Shown: positions 1 to 10,051, counted from the stretch's first letter. The stretch: 64,000 nt of DNA from Bacteroidia bacterium (GCA_030430205.1 JAUIGE010000010.1:1-64000), one strand, 5' to 3'. Notes: generated by a model from the letters alone, not told the origin. A program made the numbers and translations.

Positions 1-338
1 GCTACCTATGACAGCTCGGCTTTATCTCTATCCGCTAATGAAGTTAGCCTTTTTTCACTTCTTTTTAGCTTTTTAGGATGCCTCTGCAACATACGATGAC
101 AAACTACTTGAAACAAACTGATGATTTTTTTTTCGCTATTCCTAAAGCGTGCCGCCAGGCACAAAACCCCAAAAATGGAAGTCACTTCCAAAACCCAAAT
201 GATGGGAGGCATTTCCGAATGCCGACCGATCTCCCCAGGCGTGTCGCCTGCCAGCAGGTCGGCACTCGGAAGTGCCTCCAAAACTATTGAAAGTGAGAAA
301 AAACGAAGTTTTTATGGCAAGCGTCCATCGCCTCAGTC
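1..338. other. Intergenic leader region without a convincing gene
   Basis: No open frame here has a recognisable protein; a 91-residue frame on the minus strand is low-complexity and runs through the hairpins. The stretch holds several small inverted repeats: GTGCC/GGCAC at about 150-163, GGAAGT/ACTTCC at 177-189, CAGGCG/CGCCTG at 236-250, and the REP-like hairpins listed separately at 208-276. It lies downstream of the giant minus-strand repeat gene, so it is probably non-coding spacer that collected repeats. Confidence 0.6.
201..276. repeat. REP-like inverted hairpin pair (copy 1)
   Basis: Two hairpins face each other: 208-223 (arms GGCATT and AATGCC) and 261-276 (arms GGCACT and AGTGCC). 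Read on the same strand, both have a CGGA loop and follow GGTCGG. Bases 201-227 are identical to 60505-60531, so this belongs to the family that forms the arrays near 60.4-60.6 kb. The paired, opposite arrangement resembles bacterial interspersed mosaic elements. Confidence 0.75.
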
Positions 339-380
339 AAAAAAAAACTGGCTATGTCGCCCTAAAAGCAACATAGCCAG
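339..380 (-). terminator. Rho-independent terminator of the giant repeat-protein gene
   Basis: On the minus strand a perfect 10-bp stem (CTGGCTATGT with ACATAGCCAG, 348-357 and 371-380) is followed at once by a run of nine T (complement of the A-run at 339-347). It begins 26 bases after the stop codon at 406-408, which is the normal place for an intrinsic terminator of that gene. Confidence 0.9.
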
Positions 381-405
381 CATATTTTACCAAAAGGCTA
401 AAGCC

Positions 406-3400
406 TTATCGTATCAACGTAATCGTTCCGCTTCGCTCCACCTTCTTGCCATCATAGGTGATGGCGGTCATACCAAAGACGTAAACGCCTTCGGGCACGG
501 CGATCCCATTTTTCCTGCCATCCCACTTGAAGCCGGGATCAGAGGACTGGAAGACGATTTTGCCCCAACGGTCAAATATCTGGATGTCCAGCCGTTGGAA
601 TCCGCCATTGGGGATGTAGAAATAGTCGTTGATATCGTCGCTGTTGGGGGTGAAGGCGTTGGGCCAGAAAATGGCTGATTCCAGCACTTCTACGAAAGGA
701 ATTTCGATGGAGTCGGGGCAACCCACTTCATTGTCCACCCAAAGACTTGGCACAAAGATGCCGGGCTCAAAGTAGGTGTGCGTGGGCGTTTCCACGCTAT
801 CCATAGCGCCATCGCCAAAGTCCCAGCGGAACTTCGTCGCGCCTACACTCAGGTTGACAAAGGTGACACTGTCACCCGGAAATATCTCTCCGGGAACTGC
901 CTCAAAGAAGGCCCGAGGCCTTTCCTCTGCCACAAAGACCATGGAATAGAAGGTATCACTCGGACAGTTGTCCCCATCAAAAACCAATGCCCAATAGGTC
1001 GTTGGCACCTTCGGATCAACCGTGATGGTATAGCTCGTTTGACCGGTTGACCAAAGACTGCGCACGCCTCCCTGCACCATGAGGTCTGTCAATTCATATT
1101 TACAAATGCTGTCAGTCAACGTACCCGTAATATCGGGTTTTGGAATAACCGTCACCTGAACAGAATCTCTGCTCACACAACCCGCACCATCGGTGCCTAC
1201 AACATAGTATTTGGTATTGACCAGCGGTGTGGCTCTGGGATTGGAGATGATCGGATTATTCAAAGTAATCCCTGGAGACCACAGGTAATTGAGCGCGCCG
1301 CTCACACGGAGAGAAGCCGAAAAGCCTTCGCAAATGGTCGTATCCGGGCTGGTAATCAGCACAGGGAGCTGATTGACCGTAACCAATACGGAGTCAATAT
1401 TGCTACAGCCGCGGGCATCTATGACGCTCACATAGTAGCGCGTGGTCAGATCGGGCGCAGCCACAGGATTGGCGATATCGGTAGCGGAAAGGCCCGCCGC
1501 AGGCGTCCAGAGAAAGGAGATCCCCCCTGTAGCGCCCAGTTGAACATCATCGCCGAAACAGATGACTTCATCCACCCCTGCCTCTGCCATCGGCAACGGC
1601 TTGACAAGGACTGTCACGGAATCCCGTGCAGAACAGCCTTTATCGTCGGTGACGGTCACATAAAAAGTAGTCGTATCGGCAGGGCCTGCCATAGGATCAG
1701 CAATCGTCAGATTGCTGAGGGATGGATCCGCGTCCCAGAGGTAGCTTGTGCCACCGCTTGCCATCAGTTGGGTGCTGTCTTCGAAACAGATTTCGACATC
1801 TGCACCCGCATCAGCTGGCGGCAAAGGATTCACCGCAATGGTGACCGAATCTACCTCCTGACAGCCAAAGACATCTGTCACCGTCAACATATAGGTGGTG
1901 GTCGTCGGGGGAAACGCAAGAGGATTGACAATGCTGTCATCCGTCAGACTTGCGCCATTGTTCCATGCAAAGGCAAGAGGATTGGTGCCCGTAGAGGCTC
2001 CGGCATCCAGTTGGATACTATCACCAAAACAAATTTCATCATTCATCCCTGCTTCGGGAACCGGTAAAGGATGTATATCTATCGTAACAGAATCAATATT
2101 CACACAACCCAATATATCTCCAACCAGCAAATAATAGGTGGTGGTATCTAGCGGAGTAGCAATCGGATTGGGGCCAAATAATACATCCAGCGTTGAATCG
2201 GGACGCCAGATATAGGTAAGGCCACCACTGGCTGTCAATTGCATAGAACCGCCCAAACAGACAACGGTATCAGGACCAGCATCTGCTGGCGGCAACTGAT
2301 ATACATCCACCAGGATGGAATCACGATTCACGCAGCCATTGCTGTCTACCACCGTCACATAGAAAGTAGTTGTATCAACAGGATTTGCCACAGGATTGGC
2401 AATCAGTGGATCGCTCAAAGCAGGATCAAAATCCCAGGTATAAAAGAGGCCGCCTGTGGCCATCATTTGCAAAGGAATTCCAATACAAATACCGGTATCT
2501 GCCCCTGCATCTGCCATCGGCAGAGGATTGACCACTACACGCATGGTGTCCATATCCTGACAGCCATTGAGGTCTGTTACAGTGAGGATATAATCCGTTG
2601 TGGTCTGCGGAGCAGCGACAGGATTGGCGATGCTATCGTCAGAAAGCGTCAATGGATTGTTCCAGCTAAAGATCACCGAACCAGACCCATTGAGCGTAGT
2701 GCTTTGGAAAATACAAATGGTATCATCTATGCCGGCATTGGCCGTCGGCAGGGGATGCACGATCACTTCCACTGAATCCCGCCAGCTACAGCCATTGGCA
2801 CCCGTCACCGTCACATAATAGGTGGTGGTATCTACAGGTGTTGCAATAGGATTATCAATATTCAAAGCACTCAAAGTCGTATCTGCATCCCAAAGGTAGG
2901 AGACCCCTCCAGCTGCTTGCAATTGGGTGGAAAGCCCCAGACAGACGCTGGTATCGGGTCCTGCATCAGCAAGCGGCGCAGGCAGCACCGTCACATAAGC
3001 ATTCGCAGTATCTGAACACCCACTGGGGTCCAGCACCGTCACGATAAAGCGTGTACTGGTATCAGGCCTCGCCATGGTGCTATCAAGCAAAGGATAGCTT
3101 AAAGAAGCCGCCGGTGCCCAGCTATATCCAATGCCGCCACTGGCCGTCAGCAGGATCGAATCATCGAAACAGATAGTCCCACCCGGATCAGCCATGGCAT
3201 ACATGGTTGAGATGGTCATCGAGTCAATATTGCGACAGCCGTTTATATCCGTAGCCAACACATAATAGGTGGTGGTATCGGTAGGCGTAGCTATAGGATT
3301 GGCTATATTCGGATTGCTCAAACTGCCTCCCGGAAACCAGATATAGCTGATGCCACCCGTTGCATTGATCTGAAGGCCGGGTTCGCCACATTTGGTGGTA

Positions 3401-6400
3401 TCGGGACCCGCATCTACGATGGGCAGAGGATTGACAGTGATGATAACCGAATCCCGGAGAGAACAGCTATTGGTATCCGTGACCGTGACATAAAAAGTGC
3501 TCGTCACATTGGGGAAAGCCTGGACAGTAGCCATATTGGTCGCGCTGAGGAAGGGAGAAGGATCCCATTGGTATATACTTCCTCCCGTTGCCACCAGAGT
3601 CGTTGTATCAAAGATACAAATCGGGCGATCCATGTCTGCATCCGCCAAAGGCAGCGGATTGACAAATACCGTCACGGTATCGGTGTCCTCACAGCCATTC
3701 ATATCTGTAACCAACACGACATAGGTCGTGGTGAAACGTGGCGAAGCTTTGGGGTTGGCTACATTGGTAGCCGAAAGGCCCATGGCTGGCAGCCAGGAAT
3801 ATAATACGCCACCCCTTGCCCGCAATTGCGCGCTGTCGCTAAAACAAATGGTGGTATCTTCTCCCGCCTGCGGGTTGATCACATTTACCACCACACTGGC
3901 TGTATCAAAACAGCCCCATACAGCTGTAACCGTCGCTGTATAGCGGGTTGTTGTATCTATGTCGACAACCGGCATGGCCGAGTTCGGATTGCTCAATCCC
4001 GTAATGGGCGACCAACTGACGGAGACGCCTCCGCTGGCTGAAATCGGCACGACAGTGCCCGGACAGGCAAAGGTATCATTGCTCGCCGATACTATCGGCA
4101 GGAGACGCACCTCGATTCCGATGGAATCATTGTTCACACAGCCATTGGAATCTACCACTGTGACATAGTACCAGCTGGAATCTACCAGATTGGCTGTCAA
4201 GTTAAAAGGAGTAGCAATCGGATTGGGAATATTGAGCGCGCTCAATGTCGTATCCGACCGCCAGCTATAGATGGAGCCGCCGGTGGCTGTCAATTGAGTT
4301 CCTCCACCTGTACATACATAGGCATTGGGATTCAATATGGTGATCGTTGGAAGCGGATTGACTACCACACGGACAGTATCTGTGTCAAAACAGCCACTTG
4401 TGTCCTGGACAGTTACCACATAATCTTTTGTTGTAGTAGGAAAAACAATGGGATCGGGCACATTCAGGCCCACCAGGTCCGGCTCGGGATTCCAGCTATA
4501 GCCGATGCCTCCCCCCGCACTCAATTGGGTTGTATCTCCAATACAAATGGCCTGATCGGCCCCTGCATCCGCATGCATTACCCGCACAATTATTGAATCG
4601 CCACTGGCACACTGATTTCCATCTACCCCTATTACATAGTAGGTCGTGGAAGAATCCGGGTTGGCGATAGGATTGGCAATATTGGCATTATTGAGGCCTG
4701 TGGTTGGGAACCAAAAATAGTTCAATCCTCCGCTGGCGCTGATCTGTACGCCCACATTTCCACATTTGGCGGTATCATTGGCCGCGGTGATGACCGGTCT
4801 GGCATTGACCGTCACGGTGACGGAATCCATGCTGATACAGCCATTGATATCCGTTACGGTCACATAATAAGTCGTTGTTGCCAACGGATTGACCATGGGG
4901 TTGGGCACATTGTTCATCAGAAGAGAGGGGTCTGCATTCCATTGGTACATGCTTCCGATTCCTCCAAAAGCCCTGATTGTGATGGTATCAAAAATACACA
5001 TCGGTGTATCGGGGCTCATGGTGATGACAGGCAAAGGATTGACCAGGACAGTCACTGTATCTGTGTCTACACAGCCGTTGTTGTCGGTGATCGTCACGAC
5101 AAAGTCTGTGCTGGCATTGGGTGCGGCATTTGTATTGGCCGCATTGGCGTTGGCGACTGAAGCTGCTGGTAGCCAGCTATAAGTGACACCGCCTGTGGCG
5201 GTGAGGGCAGTCGAATCAAAATTACAGATGGTAGCATCTGTCCCTGAGCTGATCTCCATGGTCGTCACACGTACCGCAGCTGTATTTACACAGGAATTGG
5301 CATCTGTGACAGTCACTGTATAAAGCGTTGTATCATCTGGCGAAGCATCGGGATTTGCAACATTGGGATCGCTCAGACCACTTGCCGGGCTCCAAACATA
5401 TCCTGTACCACCAGAGGCAAGCAAGCCAACAGGAATACCTGGGCAATAATGGGTATCAGGCGTGATGTTGATGACGGGCAGGTTATTGACCACCACAGTC
5501 ACACTGAGGGACTGGGTACAGTTATTCGCATCGGTATAAGTCACCGTATAGGTGGTGGTGGTATCAGGACTTGCCATCGGATTGGCAATATTGGGATTGC
5601 TGAGGCCCGCAGCAGGGGACCAGCTATAGGTAACCGGTGCCGTAGCCGAGGCGGTCAATTGTATGCTGTCAAAAATACATATCACCGGCGCCACAGGCAG
5701 CAAGTCTACCATGGGCAGAGGATTCACCGTTACGGTGACAGTATCATAAACCGTCCTTTGATTTCTACAGATATTGGTATCCCTCGCTGCCATAATCAGC
5801 AGAAATGTCTGTCCGGCATCATTACAGCCCGGTGTCCAATTCACCGTGCCGGTTACATCTCTGGGCCCCTGGGGCGTCACGACCAGGGCGGTACCGGTAG
5901 GAGCAGAAGAGGAAAATACCATCAGAGAATCCAGCGGATCTATTTCTCTGGCGGTTAAGTTATAATTGATCGCCTGATTGGGATTGACAGCTATGCTGTC
6001 TCCATTTCCTCCCAATCCACTATGATTGATCGTTGGAATGGCAGCCCCGCTGATAATCACCCAAACCGTATCAAAAGCCTGGTTGAAACCAAAACAGTCA
6101 GAAAGGTTATTTCCCCCAACAATAAAGGGCAGCGTATCTCCGGCATAGTTACAGCCTGCAAACCAGCAGATTTCCCCTACAACGGAATCCTGATCTGGAT
6201 TGGCTGTAGTGGTATTGATGGTGGCTAAAGGCTGAGGGAGGGAGTTTCCTACACCAAAAATGGCACTTGCGGGAAAAAGAATAAGCGAGTCTCCAATAGT
6301 AGATGCATAGAGGGAAAACGGATAACACATAGAATCCCGGGGATTCAGGTAAATGGTATCATTACTTGTGTTGGGCAATCCACTGATATTGGAGGTATTC

Positions 6401-7338
6401 ATGGGCGGTTGCCCCTGGTTGATACAGTTGATTACTGTGATCTGAAAGTCCCTTTTATTCGAATTGATTTTTACCCCATTTCGATATTCATCTACACAAA
6501 GGGCAAAAACGAATGTGCCCAGCGCCGAGGGCGTAATATTGAGCTGCCCGGAAAAGCGATCCAGGCTAAACATATTGTTACCAAATGGATTGGTGGCGGT
6601 ATAGGGGTTTGCGAAATTCAGCAGGTTATAAGGAGGGGGCCCCATGGGGTTTGTACCTACTGCCAGGGCAGGAGGAGGGTTAAAGTTGGAAACTCCCTGC
6701 CCATTGCCATTCAATCCTGAATAAGGCGGGCATACGGAATATACGAGCGAATCGCCATCTACATCCGTTGCTGAATGGTCAAAGTTAAATGCCTCATTGG
6801 CACAGAGAAACTGTGGTGGGAGGTTATTAAAAGTCGCCATGGTATTACATGAAGAGCCGATTTCATCGGTACCGGGTATATGAGCTGTAACACTCATCCC
6901 CTGATTATTGGGGATATTGGTACTGATGTTATTGCGGCAACACCGTGCCCATCCCACATTGTATCCACCAACTCGGGGAGGCAAAGACACTGTCCCGACA
7001 TAGTCGGCATACTCCACACAAAGTGTATAGGGTTGATTCGTACAAGCCGACCAGTTGGGAGGCACGATCTGGGGTTGATTGGCAGGAAGGGCAATGTTCA
7101 ATACCGTCTGAGTCTGACCGGTCGAACCTCTAAAAATAAAAATTGGCACAGGATTATCAAATTGTGCTCCTCCACCTGCACAATCGCGGTACAATCGCAA
7201 GCGTATCTCATAGGTATGGAGAATAGGATTCAGACAGGTATAGCTAAGGTCAGCGCCTACAATGTGCGCAGCTTGTGTCGGAATACTAATTGATAAAGTG
7301 GCTAAAAAAAGAAAAATAGAAAGTATACGATTCTTCAT
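406..7338 (-). CDS. Giant secreted PKD-like repeat adhesin with gliding-associated (type B) C-terminal sorting domain
   Basis: A 2310-residue exported protein. It begins with a signal peptide (MKNRILSIFLFLATLSISIPTQA). About 510 non-repetitive residues follow. Between roughly residues 536 and 2086 I count 21 units of about 74 residues, each with a PLPxADAGPDTxIC-like start, an SGGxxYxW core and a TTTYxVTVTDxNGC end. Next comes a canonical PKD domain (RWDFGDG) and then a C-terminal module beginning FWPNAFTPNSDDINDYF, which is the gliding motility-associated C-terminal domain used for T9SS export. A surface adhesin or matrix protein is likely, but no binding partner can be read. The paired Cys in each unit may form disulfides. 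A strong terminator follows at 339-380. Confidence 0.93.
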   Translation of the reverse strand: MKNRILSIFLFLATLSISIPTQAAHIVGADLSYTCLNPILHTYEIRLRLYRDCAGGGAQFDNPVPIFIFRGSTGQTQTVLNIALPANQPQIVPPNWSACTNQPYTLCVEYADYVGTVSLPPRVGGYNVGWARCCRNNISTNIPNNQGMSVTAHIPGTDEIGSSCNTMATFNNLPPQFLCANEAFNFDHSATDVDGDSLVYSVCPPYSGLNGNGQGVSNFNPPPALAVGTNPMGPPPYNLLNFANPYTATNPFGNNMFSLDRFSGQLNITPSALGTFVFALCVDEYRNGVKINSNKRDFQITVINCINQGQPPMNTSNISGLPNTSNDTIYLNPRDSMCYPFSLYASTIGDSLILFPASAIFGVGNSLPQPLATINTTTANPDQDSVVGEICWFAGCNYAGDTLPFIVGGNNLSDCFGFNQAFDTVWVIISGAAIPTINHSGLGGNGDSIAVNPNQAINYNLTAREIDPLDSLMVFSSSAPTGTALVVTPQGPRDVTGTVNWTPGCNDAGQTFLLIMAARDTNICRNQRTVYDTVTVTVNPLPMVDLLPVAPVICIFDSIQLTASATAPVTYSWSPAAGLSNPNIANPMASPDTTTTYTVTYTDANNCTQSLSVTVVVNNLPVINITPDTHYCPGIPVGLLASGGTGYVWSPASGLSDPNVANPDASPDDTTLYTVTVTDANSCVNTAAVRVTTMEISSGTDATICNFDSTALTATGGVTYSWLPAASVANANAANTNAAPNASTDFVVTITDNNGCVDTDTVTVLVNPLPVITMSPDTPMCIFDTITIRAFGGIGSMYQWNADPSLLMNNVPNPMVNPLATTTYYVTVTDINGCISMDSVTVTVNARPVITAANDTAKCGNVGVQISASGGLNYFWFPTTGLNNANIANPIANPDSSTTYYVIGVDGNQCASGDSIIVRVMHADAGADQAICIGDTTQLSAGGGIGYSWNPEPDLVGLNVPDPIVFPTTTKDYVVTVQDTSGCFDTDTVRVVVNPLPTITILNPNAYVCTGGGTQLTATGGSIYSWRSDTTLSALNIPNPIATPFNLTANLVDSSWYYVTVVDSNGCVNNDSIGIEVRLLPIVSASNDTFACPGTVVPISASGGVSVSWSPITGLSNPNSAMPVVDIDTTTRYTATVTAVWGCFDTASVVVNVINPQAGEDTTICFSDSAQLRARGGVLYSWLPAMGLSATNVANPKASPRFTTTYVVLVTDMNGCEDTDTVTVFVNPLPLADADMDRPICIFDTTTLVATGGSIYQWDPSPFLSATNMATVQAFPNVTSTFYVTVTDTNSCSLRDSVIITVNPLPIVDAGPDTTKCGEPGLQINATGGISYIWFPGGSLSNPNIANPIATPTDTTTYYVLATDINGCRNIDSMTISTMYAMADPGGTICFDDSILLTASGGIGYSWAPAASLSYPLLDSTMARPDTSTRFIVTVLDPSGCSDTANAYVTVLPAPLADAGPDTSVCLGLSTQLQAAGGVSYLWDADTTLSALNIDNPIATPVDTTTYYVTVTGANGCSWRDSVEVIVHPLPTANAGIDDTICIFQSTTLNGSGSVIFSWNNPLTLSDDSIANPVAAPQTTTDYILTVTDLNGCQDMDTMRVVVNPLPMADAGADTGICIGIPLQMMATGGLFYTWDFDPALSDPLIANPVANPVDTTTFYVTVVDSNGCVNRDSILVDVYQLPPADAGPDTVVCLGGSMQLTASGGLTYIWRPDSTLDVLFGPNPIATPLDTTTYYLLVGDILGCVNIDSVTIDIHPLPVPEAGMNDEICFGDSIQLDAGASTGTNPLAFAWNNGASLTDDSIVNPLAFPPTTTTYMLTVTDVFGCQEVDSVTIAVNPLPPADAGADVEICFEDSTQLMASGGTSYLWDADPSLSNLTIADPMAGPADTTTFYVTVTDDKGCSARDSVTVLVKPLPMAEAGVDEVICFGDDVQLGATGGISFLWTPAAGLSATDIANPVAAPDLTTRYYVSVIDARGCSNIDSVLVTVNQLPVLITSPDTTICEGFSASLRVSGALNYLWSPGITLNNPIISNPRATPLVNTKYYVVGTDGAGCVSRDSVQVTVIPKPDITGTLTDSICKYELTDLMVQGGVRSLWSTGQTSYTITVDPKVPTTYWALVFDGDNCPSDTFYSMVFVAEERPRAFFEAVPGEIFPGDSVTFVNLSVGATKFRWDFGDGAMDSVETPTHTYFEPGIFVPSLWVDNEVGCPDSIEIPFVEVLESAIFWPNAFTPNSDDINDYFYIPNGGFQRLDIQIFDRWGKIVFQSSDPGFKWDGRKNGIAVPEGVYVFGMTAITYDGKKVERSGTITLIR

Positions 7339-7512
7339 TGTGCAGCTAATTGGAAAGAAGTAATCAAATAAGATTTTCCATATAAAATGAAAAAACAGCT
7401 CGTAAAATAAGTAAAATTTTGGCGCCTACGGTATTTGGTGTGCGTCTCGTGGTATTAACTTCCCCCGATTAACGATTTTCTCTATCTCAATGGTATAAAC
7501 GGGGACAGTTCT

Positions 7513-7554
7513 GGGTTTCGGGTTTCGGGTTTCGGGTTTCGGGTTTCGGGTTTC
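7513..7554. repeat. Heptanucleotide GGGTTTC tandem tract
   Basis: Six perfect head-to-tail copies of GGGTTTC lie in the 227-base gap between the AlbA_2-domain gene and the giant repeat gene, just after the stop of the former (minus strand). The same heptamer recurs at 16112-16210. The rest of this gap shows nothing clear. Confidence 0.9.
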
Positions 7555-7565
7555 GACTCCCCACT

Positions 7566-8216
7566 TCACGCTGTGAAGGAATCCTCCGCCAGGGTAAAAT
7601 AATCTTCCGCCTCCGTCGGATGGATTTTGAGCAGGCCTGCTCGCACAAGCGTCACCAGCAAACCAGAAGCCCGGCGCTTAGGCAGCCGAAGCTGTTTTTG
7701 GGTGTCCTGCACTGTGGTGCGGGTCACGACTTCGACATACTGAAGGAGCCTGCGCTCCACTTCGCCAAATTCAAATCGTACCCCATTGCTGCGTTTTTCG
7801 AAGCGCATCAAAGTGGTCATTTCGCGGCTGGCCTGCACGCACATATCGCGTACCCGTACATAAGCGCGTTTTTTTCCCTCCTCAAGTACGAAGTAGGGCT
7901 TATTCAAGCCTTCTTCGATCTCAAAGACCAGAACGGCCCGGTTTGAAGTCACGGGAACCCGAGAAAGCTTTAGCTGAATGTCCGGATAAATGTATTTGCG
8001 GACCGTTTCCATCAGCAGATATTCATCTCCTTCCGGCTCTTTTGTTCCAAAAATACCCCCATCATCCTCCACCCCAAGCAGCAGGGTCCCCCCTTCACTA
8101 TTGGCAAAAGCGACAAATTCTCGAATTATTTTCTCGGGATGATTAGCCTTTCGCTTAAATTCCAGTCTCTGGTGCTCCCCTTCCTGTACCAGACGTTTGA
8201 GTGCTTGCATGTCCAT
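7566..8216 (-). CDS. AlbA_2 (Schlafen AAA_4-type) domain DNA-binding protein
   Basis: The N-terminal half carries the AlbA_2 pattern: LEFKRK near residue 17, AFANSEGGTLLLGVEDDG at about 36-53, then a VRVRDM strand. This fold is known from transcription regulators and Schlafen-like proteins that bind nucleic acid or ATP. The C-terminal part (RLLQYVEVV...LPKRRASGLLVTLVRAGLL) looks like a winged helix. I start at the ATG at 8216 (216 residues), because a longer reading to 8324 adds a cysteine-rich, unrelated 36-residue head. It stands alone, divergent from the operon at 8333. Targets are unknown. Confidence 0.8.
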   Translation of the reverse strand: MDMQALKRLVQEGEHQRLEFKRKANHPEKIIREFVAFANSEGGTLLLGVEDDGGIFGTKEPEGDEYLLMETVRKYIYPDIQLKLSRVPVTSNRAVLVFEIEEGLNKPYFVLEEGKKRAYVRVRDMCVQASREMTTLMRFEKRSNGVRFEFGEVERRLLQYVEVVTRTTVQDTQKQLRLPKRRASGLLVTLVRAGLLKIHPTEAEDYFTLAEDSFTA

Positions 8217-8332
8217 GGTGGAGTAAAAGTAAAGAAAAATGCATATTGGGCAAACTGAAAAATAGCGATAGAGTGAGCGCAAGTTTTCTCCTGAAAGCGC
8301 ATCTAATGGAAACATAAGGAGCAATAAACACT

Positions 8333-8647
8333 ATGGAACAAAAAGACCCTCAAAAAATCCTTGAATCCCTCGATTCCTGGGAGCCTATCAAAGCTTCCCC
8401 TTACTTCTCAACCCGCCTCATGGCGCGTTGGGAGCGGGAGCAGGAGGCCGCGTCCCGGCCCCTATGGCAGCTTTGGTGGAAGCCAGCTTTGCTGCTGGCC
8501 GTAACCGCCATCAATTTATTCCTGATTTTTGGCTCTCCCTTTCCCTCCCATACCGGCACCAGCCAGGATCAGGGATTAAAGGCCCTCATGCAGGAGTACC
8601 AACTTCAAAAAAGCCAATCAGATGACATAAATCTCTACAATTTATGA
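8333..8647 (+). CDS. Small single-pass membrane protein of an ECF sigma operon, possible anti-sigma factor
   Basis: 104 residues. The cytoplasmic head has SLDSWEPIKASPYFSTRLMAR, close to the SLDGIxRAxPxPFLxTRxxAR pattern common in small Bacteroidota proteins encoded beside ECF sigma genes. One membrane segment follows at about residues 50-68. The stop overlaps the next start by four bases (ATGA), so translation is coupled to the Spy-like gene. An AAGGAGC-like ribosome site is visible at about 8316. A regulatory role for the sigma factor at 9188 is an inference from the pattern and neighbours. Confidence 0.7.
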   Translation: MEQKDPQKILESLDSWEPIKASPYFSTRLMARWEREQEAASRPLWQLWWKPALLLAVTAINLFLIFGSPFPSHTGTSQDQGLKALMQEYQLQKSQSDDINLYNL

Positions 8648-9153
8648 GTTACTTCAATACAGCCCGCAGGATGAATGCCCTGGTGGTAGTGTTGCTTGTG
8701 GTCAATATTATTTCCATCAGCGCACTTTGGCTGGCAAAAAATGAAAAAAGGTCCGGGCCGCCTCTGAGGCCTAAAAATGGCGAACTTTTCCTGAAGGAAG
8801 CATTAGGCCTTTCCCCCTCACAACTTGAAGAAATCAAGCTTTTGCGGGAAAATCATTTTCAGGAAATGCAAGCCCTGCGCAAAGCCAGTGATGGGAGCAG
8901 GCGAAAAATGTTCGAAGAAATCAAAGCTGTTAAACCTGACTCCCTTTTGTTAGTCAAATATGCGGAGCAGATTGGTAGCGCCCAGGCAGCCATAGAAAAG
9001 CAAACGATTCATCATTTCATAGACATCAAGTCGGTCCTGGAGCCGGAGCAGCTTGTTAAGTTCAATCGAACTCTGGAGCGCCTGCTGCCGCCGCCACCGC
9101 CACCACCTGGTGGGCCTGACAGGCCCGAAAGAAAGCCTCCACCTGGCCATTAG
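8644..9153 (+). CDS. Spy/CpxP-like periplasmic stress protein with membrane anchor
   Basis: 169 residues: an N-terminal membrane anchor at about 11-30, then a helical domain with the Spy/CpxP-like feature LGLSPSQLEEIKLLRENH and charged helices (about 48-140), ending in a proline-rich tail containing eight consecutive prolines. Members of this heavy-metal-resistance/Spy superfamily act as envelope chaperones or sensors. It overlaps the preceding gene by four bases and is 34 bases before the ECF sigma gene, so the three probably form one envelope-stress operon. Confidence 0.75.
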   Translation: MSYFNTARRMNALVVVLLVVNIISISALWLAKNEKRSGPPLRPKNGELFLKEALGLSPSQLEEIKLLRENHFQEMQALRKASDGSRRKMFEEIKAVKPDSLLLVKYAEQIGSAQAAIEKQTIHHFIDIKSVLEPEQLVKFNRTLERLLPPPPPPPGGPDRPERKPPPGH

Positions 9154-9187
9154 TCCCCTCGCTTTTCTATAAAAACCGATTTTCCAC

Positions 9188-9760
9188 ATGCCACTTCCCC
9201 TCAGCATACAGGCTTTACAGGACGGAAACAAAGATGCCTTTCGCCAGCTGGTCGAAACCTATAAGGACCAGGTGGTGAATACCTGCTATGGCTTTGTGCA
9301 AAAGCGGGAAGATGCTGAAGATCTGGCCCAGGAGGTTTTCCTGGAGGTTTTTCGATCCGTGGGCAAGTTTCGCGAAGGGGCGCAACTCTCCACCTGGCTC
9401 TACCGCATCGCGGTCAATAAATCCCTCGAATTTATTCGATTCCACAAGCGCAAAAAGCGCTTTGGCTGGAAACAGTCGCTCAGCGACATGACAGAGGCGG
9501 AAGAACCCGCCAGCCTATCAGATCACCCAGGCCTGAGCCTGGAGCAGCAGGAAAGTGCCCGCATTTTGATGAGCAAAATTGCCCTTTTACCCGAAAACCA
9601 GCGCATCGCTTTCACCCTCAGCAAGATCGAAGATTTGCCCTATAAGGAAATCGCACAGATCATGAATATCAGCCTTTCGTCTGTAGAATCCCTGATGCAT
9701 CGCGCCAAAAAAGGCCTGCAAAAGCAGCTTGAAAACATGTACAGGCAATCTGAAATTTGA
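9188..9760 (+). CDS. ECF-family RNA polymerase sigma factor
   Basis: 190 residues, the usual size of ECF sigma factors. Region 2 is seen at about residues 20-80 (DAEDLAQEVFLEVFRSVGKF followed by STWLYRIAVNKSLEFIR). Region 4 is at about 130-180 (LPENQRIAFTLSKIEDLPYKEIA then SLSSVESLMHRAKKGL, a helix-turn-helix). It is the last gene of the 8333-9760 operon. Sigma genes usually lead such operons, so the reversed order is notable. It probably directs an envelope-stress regulon. Confidence 0.93.
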   Translation: MPLPLSIQALQDGNKDAFRQLVETYKDQVVNTCYGFVQKREDAEDLAQEVFLEVFRSVGKFREGAQLSTWLYRIAVNKSLEFIRFHKRKKRFGWKQSLSDMTEAEEPASLSDHPGLSLEQQESARILMSKIALLPENQRIAFTLSKIEDLPYKEIAQIMNISLSSVESLMHRAKKGLQKQLENMYRQSEI

Positions 9761-10051
9761 GCGAATCACCCTTCTTTCATTCAATAAACGAATAAAACCA
9801 TTTGGCCTCTTTTTAGGATGCTGTATTTTTTCCGAAAGAAAATAACCGAATTGACAGTTTACACACAGCCTCCCACCAAACCCCTAACACACTGACAGTC
9901 ATTACCTTATGACATTTTCATGCTTTGGCTATTTATTTTAGCTCCAAAACCTTTCAGCCAGCTGGTGTTTTAGTACGATATTTGCTCTCAAAAAGGACAG
10001 ATCAATTTTCCGGCGTACATTTAGCTTAGGTAATTACGGATAGATAAAATC

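Noticed and set aside
6-281. 91-residue minus-strand ORF at the window start
   Set aside because: It runs across REP-like hairpins and a T-rich stretch, with no recognised domain, and may just be open by chance.
1540-6228. Several plus-strand ORFs of 100-180 residues
   Set aside because: They are antisense to the repeat units of the giant adhesin; their Cys/His/Arg-rich periodic sequence is explained by the 74-residue repeats.
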